NCBI GenBank assembly: GCA_005503065.1
Contig: SCOE01000025.1
Span: 1-64,000, forward strand
Reading direction: 5' to 3'
Length of the DNA: 64,000 nucleotides
DNA from: Comamonadaceae bacterium ALPHA2B
GTDB taxonomy: Bacteria > Pseudomonadota > Gammaproteobacteria > Burkholderiales > Burkholderiaceae_C
The stretch's first letter is position 1. Each line of letters begins with the position of its first letter. A program made the translations under genes and the position numbers. Positions 36,608 to 46,958 of the stretch are shown one piece after another. The notes beneath the pieces were generated by a model. That model did not search any database. It saw nothing but the letters and a program-made list of their open reading frames with translations, and had not been told where the DNA came from.

Positions 36608-37402
36608 TCACATCCTGGGCTGCCCATTCGACGCCGTCAGCCCGCCATCCACGGGCACCAGCGCACCATTGACGAAGCTGGCATCGTCGCTGGCCAGGAA
36701 GGCGACCACCGACGCCACCTCGGCCGGATCGGCACCGCGGCCCAGCGGGATCCGGTCCTTGAAGCGTGCCATGGTGTCCGGGTCGTCCTGCATGTCGGCC
36801 GTCATCGGTGTGAAGGTCAGGCTGGGGCAGACCGCGTTCACCCGCACGCCCTTGCCGCCATGGTCCAGCGCCATCGCGCGGGTCAGGTTGACCACGGCGC
36901 CCTTCGAGGCGTTGTAGGCCACCAGGCCCCAGTCGCCGCCCAGCCCCGACACGGACGCGGTGTTGACGATGCAGCCGCCGCTGCGCTCCAGGTGTGGCAT
37001 CGCCGCCTTGGCCCCGTTGAAGACGCCGCCGGCATTCACCGCCAGCGTGCGGTGGAAATCCTCGGCCGACGCCTTGATCGCATCGCCTTCGGGTGCGATG
37101 CCGGCGTTGCTGACCAGCACGTGCAGGCTGCCGAAGCGGTCGACCGCTGCGGCGACGAGCGCTTCGACCTGGGCCAGGTCCGCCACGTCGGCCTGGTGCA
37201 CCAGCGTACGCTCGGGCGGCAGGTCTCCGGCCACCTTGTCGAGTTTGCCGGCATGGTCGCCGGCCAGCACCACGTTGGCGCCTTCGGCCGAGAAGCGGCG
37301 CGCGATGGCTTCACCGATGCCGGAGCCCGCTCCGGTGACGATGACGACGCGGCCATGGAAACGGTCACGTCCCTGGGAAGAAGAAAGTTGGAGTGCAGTC
37401 AT
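36608..37402 (-). CDS. Short-chain dehydrogenase/reductase
   Basis: 264-residue classical SDR. Seen: cofactor motif VTGAGSGIGEA, NNAG-type motif VSNAGIAPEG, serine in NTASVSG, catalytic YNASK, then NAVCPSLTFTPM and VDGG near the end. All four tetrad residues are present. The residue after the second strand is Asp (LAGDHAGK), favouring NAD over NADP; the substrate is unknown. The ATG at 37402 is used; a longer frame to 37471 adds a poor leader. It lies at the end of the minus-strand azl/amidase/ABC group but 139 bases away. Confidence 0.9.
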   Translation of the reverse strand: MTALQLSSSQGRDRFHGRVVIVTGAGSGIGEAIARRFSAEGANVVLAGDHAGKLDKVAGDLPPERTLVHQADVADLAQVEALVAAAVDRFGSLHVLVSNAGIAPEGDAIKASAEDFHRTLAVNAGGVFNGAKAAMPHLERSGGCIVNTASVSGLGGDWGLVAYNASKGAVVNLTRAMALDHGGKGVRVNAVCPSLTFTPMTADMQDDPDTMARFKDRIPLGRGADPAEVASVVAFLASDDASFVNGALVPVDGGLTASNGQPRM

Positions 37403-37540
37403 GCTTTCATGAACGCACGCAGCGGCGAGGAAGCGCGTCGGAGAAGCGCGCGTCGGCGCGTCACGAAGCACGTACGCCTCCGATCACGAGCTCGGCCGTC
37501 GGCGCGCTGAACGCCAGCGCCACCGGCCCCCCCACGGCAT

Positions 37541-37879
37541 TCAACCGGCCATGCCCAGGCTGCGCAGCAACAGCAACGCCGCAGTACCCACGACCACCGG
37601 CCCGGTCACACCACGCCGCCAGCAGAACCAAGCCACGGAGACGGCCACGGCCAGCCATCGCGGATCGTGCCAGCCTGCACCGACGGCCGTGTTCGACGTG
37701 CCTCGCATCACCTCCGGCACCACGACCGCCATGAGCGCCGCCAGCGGCGCGTGCCGCAGCCCGGACGCCAACCAGCCGGGCAGACGCGGCTCGCGCCGCG
37801 GCAGCAGGAACACGCCGCGCGTGAGCACGGTGACCCCCGCCAGCGCGAGGATGGCGATCCACAGGTGCAGGTCAATCAT
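37541..37879 (-). CDS. azlD: AzlD family branched-chain amino acid export subunit
   Basis: 112-residue protein with three or four membrane segments, the AzlD layout (LWIAILALAGVTVLTRGVFLLPRREPRLP, LRHAPLAALMAVVVPEVM). It forms the small subunit of the AzlCD exporter of branched-chain amino acids or analogues. The ATG overlaps the azlC stop (ATGA), typical of the pair. Confidence 0.92.
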   Translation of the reverse strand: MIDLHLWIAILALAGVTVLTRGVFLLPRREPRLPGWLASGLRHAPLAALMAVVVPEVMRGTSNTAVGAGWHDPRWLAVAVSVAWFCWRRGVTGPVVVGTAALLLLRSLGMAG

Positions 37880-38601
37880 GGCGTGGAGATGCGGGGGCGG
37901 CGCCGCTCGGCCCAGTGGCCTGCCGCCATGGCGGCGCCGATGGCTGCAATGACCTGCAGGCCGAAGGGCCATCCCTGCCCCATCCAGCCGATGGCGCCGG
38001 CCACGGCCGCGACCAACCAGCTCGGCCGGTCCGCGATCATGGGCATGGCCAGGCCCAGCAGGGCCAGCACACCAATGAAGCGCAGGTCCCAGTCCGGCGG
38101 AATGGCATCGGCCAGGAAGATGCCCGCCAGCGAAGCCGCCTGCCACGCCGCCCAGTTGAAAAGCGCCAGGCCCAGGAAGTAAGCCAACTGATCGGGCGCA
38201 CGCCGCGGGTAGCGCTGCATGAAGCGCACGTACACCGGGTCGCCCGCCAGATAGGCCAATCCCAGCCGCTGCGGCCGCGGCAGCAGGCCGAAGTAGCGCC
38301 GCCAGTGCGCACTGAAGACCACGAAGCGTACGTTGAGCATCAGCGCCGTCAGCACGATCACCCACAGCGGCGCACCGGCCAGGATCATCGGCAGGCAGGC
38401 CAGTTGCGAGGCGCTGGCGAACACCAGCAGCGACATGGCGACCACCGCCCCCATCGGCAGCCCGCTGCGCGCCATGGCCACGCCGGTCACCAGGCCCAGA
38501 GCCACCGTGCCCAGCGCCGGGCCGGCGATGGCCCGCACGCCCTCGGCAAAGCCGGGGTGCCTGAGGAGCGAGCGCAGCGATCGCGGGACGAAAAGCACCA
38601 T
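37876..38601 (-). CDS. azlC: AzlC family branched-chain amino acid export subunit
   Basis: 241-residue membrane protein. Seen: FAEGVRAIAGPALGTVALGLVTGVAMARSGLPM near the start, abbreviated to its mark FAEGVRAI; FASASQLACLPMILAGAPLWVIVLTALMLNVRFVVFSAHW, the AzlC core with NVRFV; and about seven segments. It is the large subunit of the AzlCD exporter and is followed directly by azlD. Its neighbours (amidase and peptide-type importer) suggest it exports amino acids released from imported compounds; this is inference. Confidence 0.92.
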   Translation of the reverse strand: MVLFVPRSLRSLLRHPGFAEGVRAIAGPALGTVALGLVTGVAMARSGLPMGAVVAMSLLVFASASQLACLPMILAGAPLWVIVLTALMLNVRFVVFSAHWRRYFGLLPRPQRLGLAYLAGDPVYVRFMQRYPRRAPDQLAYFLGLALFNWAAWQAASLAGIFLADAIPPDWDLRFIGVLALLGLAMPMIADRPSWLVAAVAGAIGWMGQGWPFGLQVIAAIGAAMAAGHWAERRRPRISTP

Positions 38602-38628
38602 GTCGTGTGAGTCTTGCGCCGGGCCCGC

Positions 38629-40104
38629 TCAAGCGGCAGTGACGTGCACGCCCGGGCGGCGGCCGTCGTTCCAGCGGCCGCCGAGGGCGCGCTCGATCTG
38701 CGCCGCCAGTTGCAGCAGCAGGCCGTCGTTGGCCTGGCGCGCCTGGGCATGGATGCCGAAGGGCAGCCCGTTGCCCTGCTGCGCCATGGGCAGCGAGATG
38801 GCCGGGATGCCGCACAGGTTGGACAACGGCGTGTACGAGAAGAACTTCCAGAGGTTGTCGAACCAGTCCAGCACGTCCGGGTTGTCGCTGGTCGTCAGGT
38901 ACTCGGTGGTGCCGATGCGCGGCGTCGGCAGCGCGGTGATGGGGGTGAGGATGATGTCCCAGTCCTCGAAGAAGGCGCCGAAGGCCCGTGCCGTGCTGTT
39001 GAACACGGCCTGCATCCTGTAGCGCTCGGCGTACGACAGGTCCTTGCCGGCCTCCCAGATGCGGATGTTGATCGGCTCGATCCGATCCGCAGGCGGGCGC
39101 TCCAGTCCGGCCTTGGCCAGCAGGCCGTTGATGACCTGGGCGAAGTTGCTGATGTAGCAGGTGGTCTGCGCGCGGAAGGCCTCGCGCAGGTCGGCCTGCG
39201 GCAGCGCCCATTCGACATGGTGGCCCAGGCCTTCGAGGAAGCGCGCGGCCTTCTCCAGCTCGGCCACGATCTCGGGCGTGGCGCGGTAGTCGCCCCATTC
39301 GTGCGACAGCGCGATGCGCAGCCGGCCCGGGTCCTTCCGGATCAGCTGGGTGTAGGGTTCGGGCGCGGTCCAGTAAGGCATGAACTCGCCGGGCGCGCCG
39401 CCACGGCAGGCATCGACGAAGGCCGCCGTATCACGCACCGTGCGGCTGTGGCAGCCCTGGATGGAGACATAGCCCGTGATGTCCGACAGGTTGGGGCCGA
39501 TGCTGAACACGCCGCGCGAGGGCTTGAGACCGATGTTGCCGTTGAAGCCGGCCGGGATGCGGATCGACCCGCCGCCGTCCGTCGCATGCGACATGGGCAC
39601 CACGCCCGCCGCCACCATGGCCGAGGTTCCCGCTGAGGAGCCGCAGGTGGTGAAGTCGGTGTTCCAGGGATTGCGCGTGACGTAGACGGCCGGGTTCTCG
39701 GCGGAGCTGCAGACGCCGAACTCCGGCGTGGTGGTGCGGCCCATCAGGTTGAGGCCGGCCTTGCGCATCTGCTTCGTGAGCCAGGCGTCCTCGGTCGGGC
39801 GATTGCCGCGCATGAAGAGCGAGCCCTGCTCCTGCAGCCGGCCCTTGAGCGTGGGGCCCAGGTCCTTCATGAGGAAGGGCACGCCGGCGAAGGAGCCTTG
39901 CGGATTCAGCCCGTCCTTGAGCGGGTCGGCCACCACGTCCTCGAAGACCTCGACCACGGCCGACAGCGCCGGGTTGGTCTTTGCGATGCCGGCCGCGGCC
40001 TGCTGCGCGAGTTCGGCGGCCGTCAGCTCGCCCTGCCGCACCTTCTCGGCCAGGGCCGTCGCGTCCTGCGCGGCCCATTCGTCCCAGCTCATTGCCAATG
40101 TCAT
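38629..40104 (-). CDS. Amidase (amidase signature family)
   Basis: 491-residue amidase-signature hydrolase. Seen: catalytic lysine in PFLMKDLGP, the cis-serine region CGSSAGTSAMVAAGVVPMSHATDGGGSIRIPAG with the nucleophilic serine in GGGSIRIPA, and GLKPSRG. This triad (Lys, cis-Ser, Ser) releases ammonia from amides. ATGs at 40104 and 40092 are both possible. It sits 67 bases after the ABC ATPase gene and before azlC, so it probably acts on the compound taken up by that importer; the substrate is unknown. Confidence 0.93.
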   Translation of the reverse strand: MTLAMSWDEWAAQDATALAEKVRQGELTAAELAQQAAAGIAKTNPALSAVVEVFEDVVADPLKDGLNPQGSFAGVPFLMKDLGPTLKGRLQEQGSLFMRGNRPTEDAWLTKQMRKAGLNLMGRTTTPEFGVCSSAENPAVYVTRNPWNTDFTTCGSSAGTSAMVAAGVVPMSHATDGGGSIRIPAGFNGNIGLKPSRGVFSIGPNLSDITGYVSIQGCHSRTVRDTAAFVDACRGGAPGEFMPYWTAPEPYTQLIRKDPGRLRIALSHEWGDYRATPEIVAELEKAARFLEGLGHHVEWALPQADLREAFRAQTTCYISNFAQVINGLLAKAGLERPPADRIEPINIRIWEAGKDLSYAERYRMQAVFNSTARAFGAFFEDWDIILTPITALPTPRIGTTEYLTTSDNPDVLDWFDNLWKFFSYTPLSNLCGIPAISLPMAQQGNGLPFGIHAQARQANDGLLLQLAAQIERALGGRWNDGRRPGVHVTAA

Positions 40105-40171
40105 GTCGTGTGTTCCAGGCGTTCGGATGTCGATCGAAGCGAAAATTCTGCCCGCTCGTGCCTGGGCCTGC

Positions 40172-41845
40172 TCAGGCCGTCAGTCCCAGCTCGGTGCGCG
40201 GCGCGGCGGCGAGCAGCTTGCGGGTGTAGGCATGGGCCGGCGCGCCGAAGACCTCGGCGGTCAGGCCCTCCTCCACGATGCGGCCCTGGTGCATCACGAT
40301 CACGCGGTCGCACAGCTGCGCCGCCACCCGAAGGTCATGCGTGATGAACAGGATGCCCAGACCGAAGTCGCGTTGCACCTCCCGCAGCAGGTCGAGGATC
40401 TGCGCCTGCACCGATACGTCGAGCGCCGACACCGCCTCGTCCGCCACCAGCACCTGCGGCTGGCAGGCGACGGCGCGGGCGATGGCCAGGCGCTGACGCT
40501 GCCCGCCCGAGAACTGGTGCGGGTAGCGCGACAGCGCAGCGCGCGGCAGCTGGATGCGGTCCATCAGCTCCTCGGCGAGCTTGCGCGCCGCCGGCACGTC
40601 CGCCCCGAAGTTGACCGCACCCTCGATCATCGAGGAGCCCACGGTGCGCCGCGGATTGAGCGAGCGGTTCGGATCCTGGAACACCACCTGCACCCGCGAG
40701 CGCAGCGGCCGCAGCCGCGATTCCGACAACGACTGCACTTCGCGATCGCCCCAGGTGACGGTGCCTTCGCTCGGGTCGATCAGCCGGATCATGCAGCGCG
40801 CGAAGGTGGACTTGCCCGAACCCGATTCGCCCACCACCCCCACCGTCTCCCCGCGGTGCACGGCCACGCTCGCGTCCTTGAGCGCGGTGTTGGGCTTGGC
40901 ACGGCCCAGCCAGTCGCGGCGCACATAGGTCTTGCCGACGGCGCGGCCGGCCAGCAGGGCCGGGCCGCCGGGCAGCGCGCGCGCTGGTGGCGGCACCATG
41001 CCAGGCACGGCGGCCAGCAGCATGCGGGTGTAGTCCTCGCGCGGCGTGCGCAGCACCTGCTCGCGCGGGCCCTGCTCCACCACCGTGCCGCGGTGCATCA
41101 CCATCACCTCGTCGGCGATTTCGGCCACCACGCCCATGTCGTGCGTGATGAACAGCACCGCGCTGCCCTGCTCCTGCTGCAGCTCGGCGATGAGCTTGAG
41201 GATCTCGGCCTGTGTGGTCACGTCCAGCGCCGTGGTCGGCTCGTCGCAGATCAGGAGGCGCGGCTTGAGGATGATCGCCATCGCGATGACGATGCGCTGG
41301 CGCTGCCCGCCCGACAGCTGGTGCGGGTAGCTCGAGAAGATGCGCTGCGGATCGGGCAGGCGCACGCGCTCGAACACCTCCAGGATGCGCGCCTTGCGCT
41401 CGGCCGGCGTCAGGGTCGTGTGGTTGCGCAGCAGCTCGTCGACCTGCTCCCCGCAGCTGAGCACCGGGTTGAGCGCGGTCATCGGCTCCTGGAAGACCAT
41501 GCCCATCACCCGGCCGCGCAGGGCGCGCAGGCGCTTTTCGGGCAGGTAGCGGCCGCCACTCAGCAGCGGCTCGCCGGCCAGCGCGATGTCGCCACCCGTG
41601 ATCGTGAGGCCCCTGGCCAGCAGCGCCATCACGGTGGTGGCCAGCACCGACTTGCCGGAGCCGGACTCGCCCACGATGCACAGCGTGCGGCCAGCCTCGA
41701 TGCGCACGTCCAGCCGCTCGATGGCGTGGGGCCGGTCGGCGTCGGCAGGCAGCGCGACCTGCAGGCCACGCACCTCCAGCACGGGGCTGCCGGCAGGCAT
41801 GGACGGCGCTTCGCCAGCGGCGATGCGGGTGGGAAGGGGTTTCAT
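40172..41845 (-). CDS. Dipeptide-type ABC importer, fused double ATPase
   Basis: 557-residue ATPase made of two DppD/DppF-like modules. Seen: first Walker A GESGSGKSV, signature [15 protein letters not shown], Walker B LLICDEPTTALD; second Walker [26 protein letters not shown], Walker B VLVADEAVSALD. The DppF-type C-terminal segment is present after each. Double-ATPase proteins of this kind serve GsiA-type glutathione and peptide importers. The ATG at 41845 is preferred over the one at 41893. It is 13 bases after the second permease gene. Confidence 0.93.
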   Translation of the reverse strand: MKPLPTRIAAGEAPSMPAGSPVLEVRGLQVALPADADRPHAIERLDVRIEAGRTLCIVGESGSGKSVLATTVMALLARGLTITGGDIALAGEPLLSGGRYLPEKRLRALRGRVMGMVFQEPMTALNPVLSCGEQVDELLRNHTTLTPAERKARILEVFERVRLPDPQRIFSSYPHQLSGGQRQRIVIAMAIILKPRLLICDEPTTALDVTTQAEILKLIAELQQEQGSAVLFITHDMGVVAEIADEVMVMHRGTVVEQGPREQVLRTPREDYTRMLLAAVPGMVPPPARALPGGPALLAGRAVGKTYVRRDWLGRAKPNTALKDASVAVHRGETVGVVGESGSGKSTFARCMIRLIDPSEGTVTWGDREVQSLSESRLRPLRSRVQVVFQDPNRSLNPRRTVGSSMIEGAVNFGADVPAARKLAEELMDRIQLPRAALSRYPHQFSGGQRQRLAIARAVACQPQVLVADEAVSALDVSVQAQILDLLREVQRDFGLGILFITHDLRVAAQLCDRVIVMHQGRIVEEGLTAEVFGAPAHAYTRKLLAAAPRTELGLTA

Positions 41846-41858
41846 GGTCGCACCTCGC

Positions 41859-42731
41859 TCAGCTGCGCTTGGAGAACTTGGGATCGAGCACATCGCGCAG
41901 CCCGTCGCCCAGCAGGTTGATGGCCAGCACGGTGGGCACCAGGAAGAGCGCGGGCCACAGCACGTTGCCTGGCGCCTGCGAGAAGAGCACGCGGCCTTCG
42001 GCCATGATGTTTCCCCAGGTGGGCACCTCGGCCGGCAGGCCCAGGCCCAGGAAGCTCAGGATGGCCTCCGTCAGCACGGCTGAAGCGGCGATGAAGGTGC
42101 CCTGCACGATCAGCGGTGCGAGGGCGTTGGGCAGGATGTCACGCCACAGGATCACGGCATTGGACGTGGCCAGCGCACGGGCCGCCTCGACGAAGGGCTC
42201 GTCGCGCAGACCGATCACCAGGGCCCGCACCAGGCGCGTCACCCGCGGCACCTCGGGCACGGCGATGGCCAGGATCACCGTTGGCAGGCTCGCGCCCAGC
42301 ATGGCCACCAGCGTGATGGCCAGCAGCACGGCCGGAATGGCCATGAGCCCGTCCATCACCCGCATCAGCACGGCGTCGGCGGCGCGGAAGTAGCCGGCCA
42401 CCATGCCCAGCGTGCAGCCCAGCGCGATGGCGAGGAAGGCGGTGAGCACGCCCACCAGCAGCGAGATGCGGGTGCCGTAGAGCACACGGCTCCACACGTC
42501 GCGGCCGACGCTGTCGCTGCCCATCCAGAAGGTGTGCTGCACCATCGATCCATCGGGCAGCGTGACCTGGCCTGCGGTGCCCGCGGGCACGGTGATGAAG
42601 CTGGCGTCCATGGCCGAGGGGTCGAAGGTGCCCAGCCAGGGCGCCATCAGCCCCAGCAGCGTGAGCACCAGCAGCACCAGGGTGCCGCCGCGCACGGCGC
42701 CATGGCGCCAGAGTTTATGGAAGGTGCCCAT
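41859..42731 (-). CDS. Dipeptide-type ABC importer permease (DppC-like)
   Basis: 290-residue permease. Seen: N-terminal cytoplasmic segment then a membrane segment (GGTLVLLVLTLLGLMAPWLG), WMGSDSVGRDVWSRVLYGTRISLLVG, the DppC hallmark GTDxxGRD variant, and the EAA loop EAARALATSNAVILWRDILPNALAP. The ATG at 42731 lies four bases after the dppB-like stop. With its partner it makes the membrane pore of the importer. Confidence 0.93.
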   Translation of the reverse strand: MGTFHKLWRHGAVRGGTLVLLVLTLLGLMAPWLGTFDPSAMDASFITVPAGTAGQVTLPDGSMVQHTFWMGSDSVGRDVWSRVLYGTRISLLVGVLTAFLAIALGCTLGMVAGYFRAADAVLMRVMDGLMAIPAVLLAITLVAMLGASLPTVILAIAVPEVPRVTRLVRALVIGLRDEPFVEAARALATSNAVILWRDILPNALAPLIVQGTFIAASAVLTEAILSFLGLGLPAEVPTWGNIMAEGRVLFSQAPGNVLWPALFLVPTVLAINLLGDGLRDVLDPKFSKRS

Positions 42732-42735
42732 GGCT

Positions 42736-43677
<942 letters not shown>

Positions 43678-43690
43678 GGCCGCCCTACCC

Positions 43691-45310
43691 TCACTGCTTG
43701 CGGATGTTCCAGTAGACCTGGGCGCCCGCCGGAACCAGGCCGCTCACGCCCTTGCGCACGGCGGCCGGCTGGTTGTACTGGCCCACGGGCACATGGGTAA
43801 CGGTCTGGAAGGCCTGCAGTTGCGCGGCCTCGGCCAGCTTCTTCTTCTCGGCGTCGGTGGTGGCGGCGACGAACTGCTTCTTGATGGCTTCGAGCTTGGG
43901 GTCGTCCTGCCAGCCGAACCAGCCCTTGTCGCCGGTGGCGTTCATCATGGCCATGGTCAGCGGATTGAGGATGTCCGAGGCCGTCCAGGAGGTCATGAAG
44001 ATGCTCCAGCCGCCGGCCGAGGGCGCGTCCTTCTTGGCGCGGCGGGCCACCAGGGTCTGCCAGTCCATGTTCTGCAGGTCGACCTTGAAGCCGGCCTGCT
44101 CCAGCTGCTGTTTGGCCACCAGCGGCAGCTTGCCGATGGTGCCGTTGTCGGAGGGGCGCATCAGCACCACGGGCTCGCCCTTGTAGCCGGCCTCGGCCAG
44201 CAGGGCCTTGGCCTTCTCCGGGCTGGCGATGCCGGTGTACTCGCCCGTGTTGGCCGACTCATAGGGCGTGCCGCAGGGGAACATGCTCTTGCAGTAGCGC
44301 GTCAGGCCCGGCGTCCCCACCTGCGTGCGCAGGAAGGCTTCCTGTCCGAGGGCCAGCATGGCGGCACGGCGGATCTTCTCGTTGTTGAAGGGCGCGTGCA
44401 GGAAATTGAAGCGCAGGATGAATTGGTTGCCTGCCGGTTGGGCATCCACCAGTTCCACGTTCGGGTTGCTGCGCAGCGTGGCGTACTGCTCGAAGGCCGG
44501 CTGCTCCAGGATGTCGGCCTCGCCGTTGAGCAGCGCATTGAGCTGCGTCTGCGCGTCGCGGATGAAGAGCCATTCCACGCGGTCCACGTACACGTTCTTG
44601 CCGCCGGCCGTGCCCGAGGGCGCCTCGGCGCGCGGCTTGTACTTGGTGTTCTTGAGGAAAACGGCCTTCTCGCCGGGACGGAACTCCTCGGCCTTGAAGA
44701 TGTAGGGGCCGGAGCCGATCGTCTCCTTGATCTGCACGTCGCCGGACGTGTCGGCCACGCGCTTGGGCATGATGAATGGCACGTTGGACGAAGGCTTGCC
44801 CAGCGCCTCGGTCACCAGGCCAAAGGGCTCCTTGAGCTGGATGACGAAGGTCTTGGCGTCGGGCGTCTCGTACTTGTCGATGGCCTTGGCCAGCTGGCCG
44901 CCGAAGGTGTCGCGGCTGGCCCAGCGCTTGAGCGAGGCAACCACGTCCTCGCTGGTGACCGGCTTGCCGTCATGGAACTCCAGGCCGTCGCGCAGTTGGA
45001 AGGTCCAGGTCTTGTTGTCCTTGGAGACGCTCCACTTGCCCACCATCTGCGGCTGGATCTTGCCCTGGGCGTCGGTGCCGAACAGGGTGTCGTAGATCAT
45101 GTAGCCGAAGTTGCGCGAGATGTAGGCCGTGGTCCAGATCGGGTCCAGCACCGTCATGTTGGTGGTGGGGATGATCTTGAGCGTGCTGCCCTGCGCCGCC
45201 GCGGGCAGCGCCGTGCCGGCGGTCACGGCCAGCATGGCGGCGCACGCCGCCCACTTCGTCAGGGCACGGCGGCTCACGGGGCGGGCGGCGGAAGGATTCG
45301 AGGTGTGCAT
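43691..45310 (-). CDS. Dipeptide-type ABC importer substrate-binding protein
   Basis: 539-residue family 5 binding protein. Seen: signal peptide RRALTKWAACAAMLAVTAGTALPAAAQ with twin arginines close to the start, then LKIIPTTNMTVLDPIWTTAYISRNFGYMIYDTLF, KWSVSKDNKTWTFQLRDGLEFHDGKPVTSEDV (family mark LRDGLEFHDG). It is the first gene of a six-gene minus-strand group with the permeases, ATPase, amidase and azlCD. Relatives bind peptides, glutathione or nickel; the ligand here is not evident. It is divergent from a MocR-type regulator. Confidence 0.93.
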   Translation of the reverse strand: MHTSNPSAARPVSRRALTKWAACAAMLAVTAGTALPAAAQGSTLKIIPTTNMTVLDPIWTTAYISRNFGYMIYDTLFGTDAQGKIQPQMVGKWSVSKDNKTWTFQLRDGLEFHDGKPVTSEDVVASLKRWASRDTFGGQLAKAIDKYETPDAKTFVIQLKEPFGLVTEALGKPSSNVPFIMPKRVADTSGDVQIKETIGSGPYIFKAEEFRPGEKAVFLKNTKYKPRAEAPSGTAGGKNVYVDRVEWLFIRDAQTQLNALLNGEADILEQPAFEQYATLRSNPNVELVDAQPAGNQFILRFNFLHAPFNNEKIRRAAMLALGQEAFLRTQVGTPGLTRYCKSMFPCGTPYESANTGEYTGIASPEKAKALLAEAGYKGEPVVLMRPSDNGTIGKLPLVAKQQLEQAGFKVDLQNMDWQTLVARRAKKDAPSAGGWSIFMTSWTASDILNPLTMAMMNATGDKGWFGWQDDPKLEAIKKQFVAATTDAEKKKLAEAAQLQAFQTVTHVPVGQYNQPAAVRKGVSGLVPAGAQVYWNIRKQ

Positions 45311-45384
45311 GAGGATTCCGAAGTAGGCGGTGGGAAGTCAGGAAAGATCCGGCTTGCCGGTGGGGGTGGATTGGGACAAAAATC

Positions 45385-45426
45385 GCTGCAATTGAATATG
45401 TACAGTTTGAAAGAGCTGCACTAGAA
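45385..45426. promoter_or_regulatory. Direct repeats in the transporter/MocR divergent promoter region
   Basis: GCTGCAATTGAA (45385-45396) and GCTGCACTAGAA (45415-45426) are direct repeats, ten of twelve bases equal, spaced 30 bases apart. MocR-type regulators usually bind pairs of direct repeats between themselves and the divergent target, so this is a candidate site. No binding data. Confidence 0.45.
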
Positions 45427-45513
45427 CAGTCAGACTGCGCGATCACAGACAGGTGCATCACATGCACCCATTCAGTGCCACAGCTGCCGCCCTCATCCCC
45501 ACCCGGACCGTCC

Positions 45514-46932
45514 ATGATTTCGCTCGACCCCCACTCCGACGTGCCGCTGGTGCGTCAGATTCGCGATGCCCTGGCTCTGCGGATCGACCGCGGCACGCTC
45601 GCCGTAGGTGCGCGCCTGCCGTCGGTGCGCGAGCTGGCACGCGAGTCGGGCGTGAGCACCATGACCGCCACCAATGCCTACCAGCGCCTGGTGGCCGACG
45701 GCTACGTGGAGGCCCGGCCTGCCAGCGGCTACTACGTCGCGGCGCATGGCGACGCCACCGGCCAGGCCGCGCGGCGCAAGCCGTTCGTCGGCCGCACCTC
45801 GGTCGATTCGCTGTGGCTGATCCGCCGCGTCTACGAGGACGATGCCTCGCTGCTCAACGCCGGCTGCGGCTGGATCCCGCCCGAGTGGCTGCAATCCGAC
45901 GCCGTGCGCCGAGCCCTCTCGGGCCTGGCCCGCAAGCAGGGCGCCGCCCTCGCCCGCTACGGCTCGCCCCACGGCTACCTGCCGCTGCGCCAGCAGATCG
46001 AGGCGCAACTGGCCGCCCGCGCCATCCAGGCGCCGCCGCACCAGATCGTCCTGACCCACGGCGCCACGCAGGCTCTGGCGCTGGCCGGCCGCTGTCTGCT
46101 GCAGCCTGGCGACGCCGTGCTGGTGGACGACCCCGGCTCCACCAACCTTTTCGAGACACTGCGGCAGCTCGGTGCACGCCTCGTCGGCGTGCCGCGCCTG
46201 CAGGACGGCCCCGACCTCATCGCGCTGCAGGCCCTGGCCCAGCGCCATCGGCCCAAGGCCTTCTTCATCCAGACGCACCTGCACAACCCCACCGGCTCGT
46301 CCTGTGCACCGGCCAAGGCCTACCAGCTGCTGCGCCTGGCCGAGCAGTCGGGCTTCGCCATCGTCGAGAACGACGTCATGGCCGGCCTGGAGCCGCCCGG
46401 CGCCACCTCGCTCGCCAGCCTGGACCAGCTGCGGCGGGTGATCCACGTGGGCGGCTTCTCCAAGCTGCTGTCACCCAGCCTGCGCGTGGGCTTCGTCACC
46501 GCGAACGAGGAAATGGTCGACAAGCTCATCCACGCCAAGATGGGCGACAGCCTGACCAGTTCCGAGATGAACGAGAGGCTGGTACATGCCGTGCTGACCG
46601 AGGGCAAGCACCGCGCCCACGTGGGCCGCCTGGCGCAGCGGCTGGCCGCCGCGCAGGCCGCCGTCTGCGCCGGGCTGGCCAGGGCCGGGCTGCAGGTGTT
46701 CGGGCAGCCGGCGGGGGGCCCGTTCCTGTGGGCCCGCCTGCCATCGGACGGCGCGGACTCGGCCGCGGTCGCGCAGCGGGCCGTTGCGGCAGGCCTGCTG
46801 CTGGCGCCGGGGCATCTGTTCCACCCCCACCCGCAACCCACGCCGTGGATGCGCTTCAATGCCGCGTACGCCGACGACGCGCGCGTCTATGGATTCCTGG
46901 CGCGCGAGGCCAGGGCGTCGCGGGCCGCATGA
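45514..46932 (+). CDS. MocR-type regulator (GntR HTH fused to aminotransferase fold)
   Basis: 472 residues from the ATG at 45514; a GTG at 45475 would add 13. Seen: N-terminal winged HTH with VPLVRQIRDALALRIDRGTLAVGARLPSVRELARESGVS shortened to RLPSVRELARESGVS, TATNAYQRLVADGYVEARPASGYYV, then a class I aminotransferase domain with GSPHGYLPLRQQI, HNPTG, ENDVMAGL and GGFSKLLSPSLRVG, where Lys317 should bind PLP. Such proteins sense amino compounds through PLP. It is divergent from the ABC/amidase group and likely regulates it. It precedes dapC by 26 bases but is probably a separate unit. Confidence 0.93.
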   Translation: MISLDPHSDVPLVRQIRDALALRIDRGTLAVGARLPSVRELARESGVSTMTATNAYQRLVADGYVEARPASGYYVAAHGDATGQAARRKPFVGRTSVDSLWLIRRVYEDDASLLNAGCGWIPPEWLQSDAVRRALSGLARKQGAALARYGSPHGYLPLRQQIEAQLAARAIQAPPHQIVLTHGATQALALAGRCLLQPGDAVLVDDPGSTNLFETLRQLGARLVGVPRLQDGPDLIALQALAQRHRPKAFFIQTHLHNPTGSSCAPAKAYQLLRLAEQSGFAIVENDVMAGLEPPGATSLASLDQLRRVIHVGGFSKLLSPSLRVGFVTANEEMVDKLIHAKMGDSLTSSEMNERLVHAVLTEGKHRAHVGRLAQRLAAAQAAVCAGLARAGLQVFGQPAGGPFLWARLPSDGADSAAVAQRAVAAGLLLAPGHLFHPHPQPTPWMRFNAAYADDARVYGFLAREARASRAA

Positions 46933-46958
46933 GTTGCATCGGCGGATAATTCGCCCCC

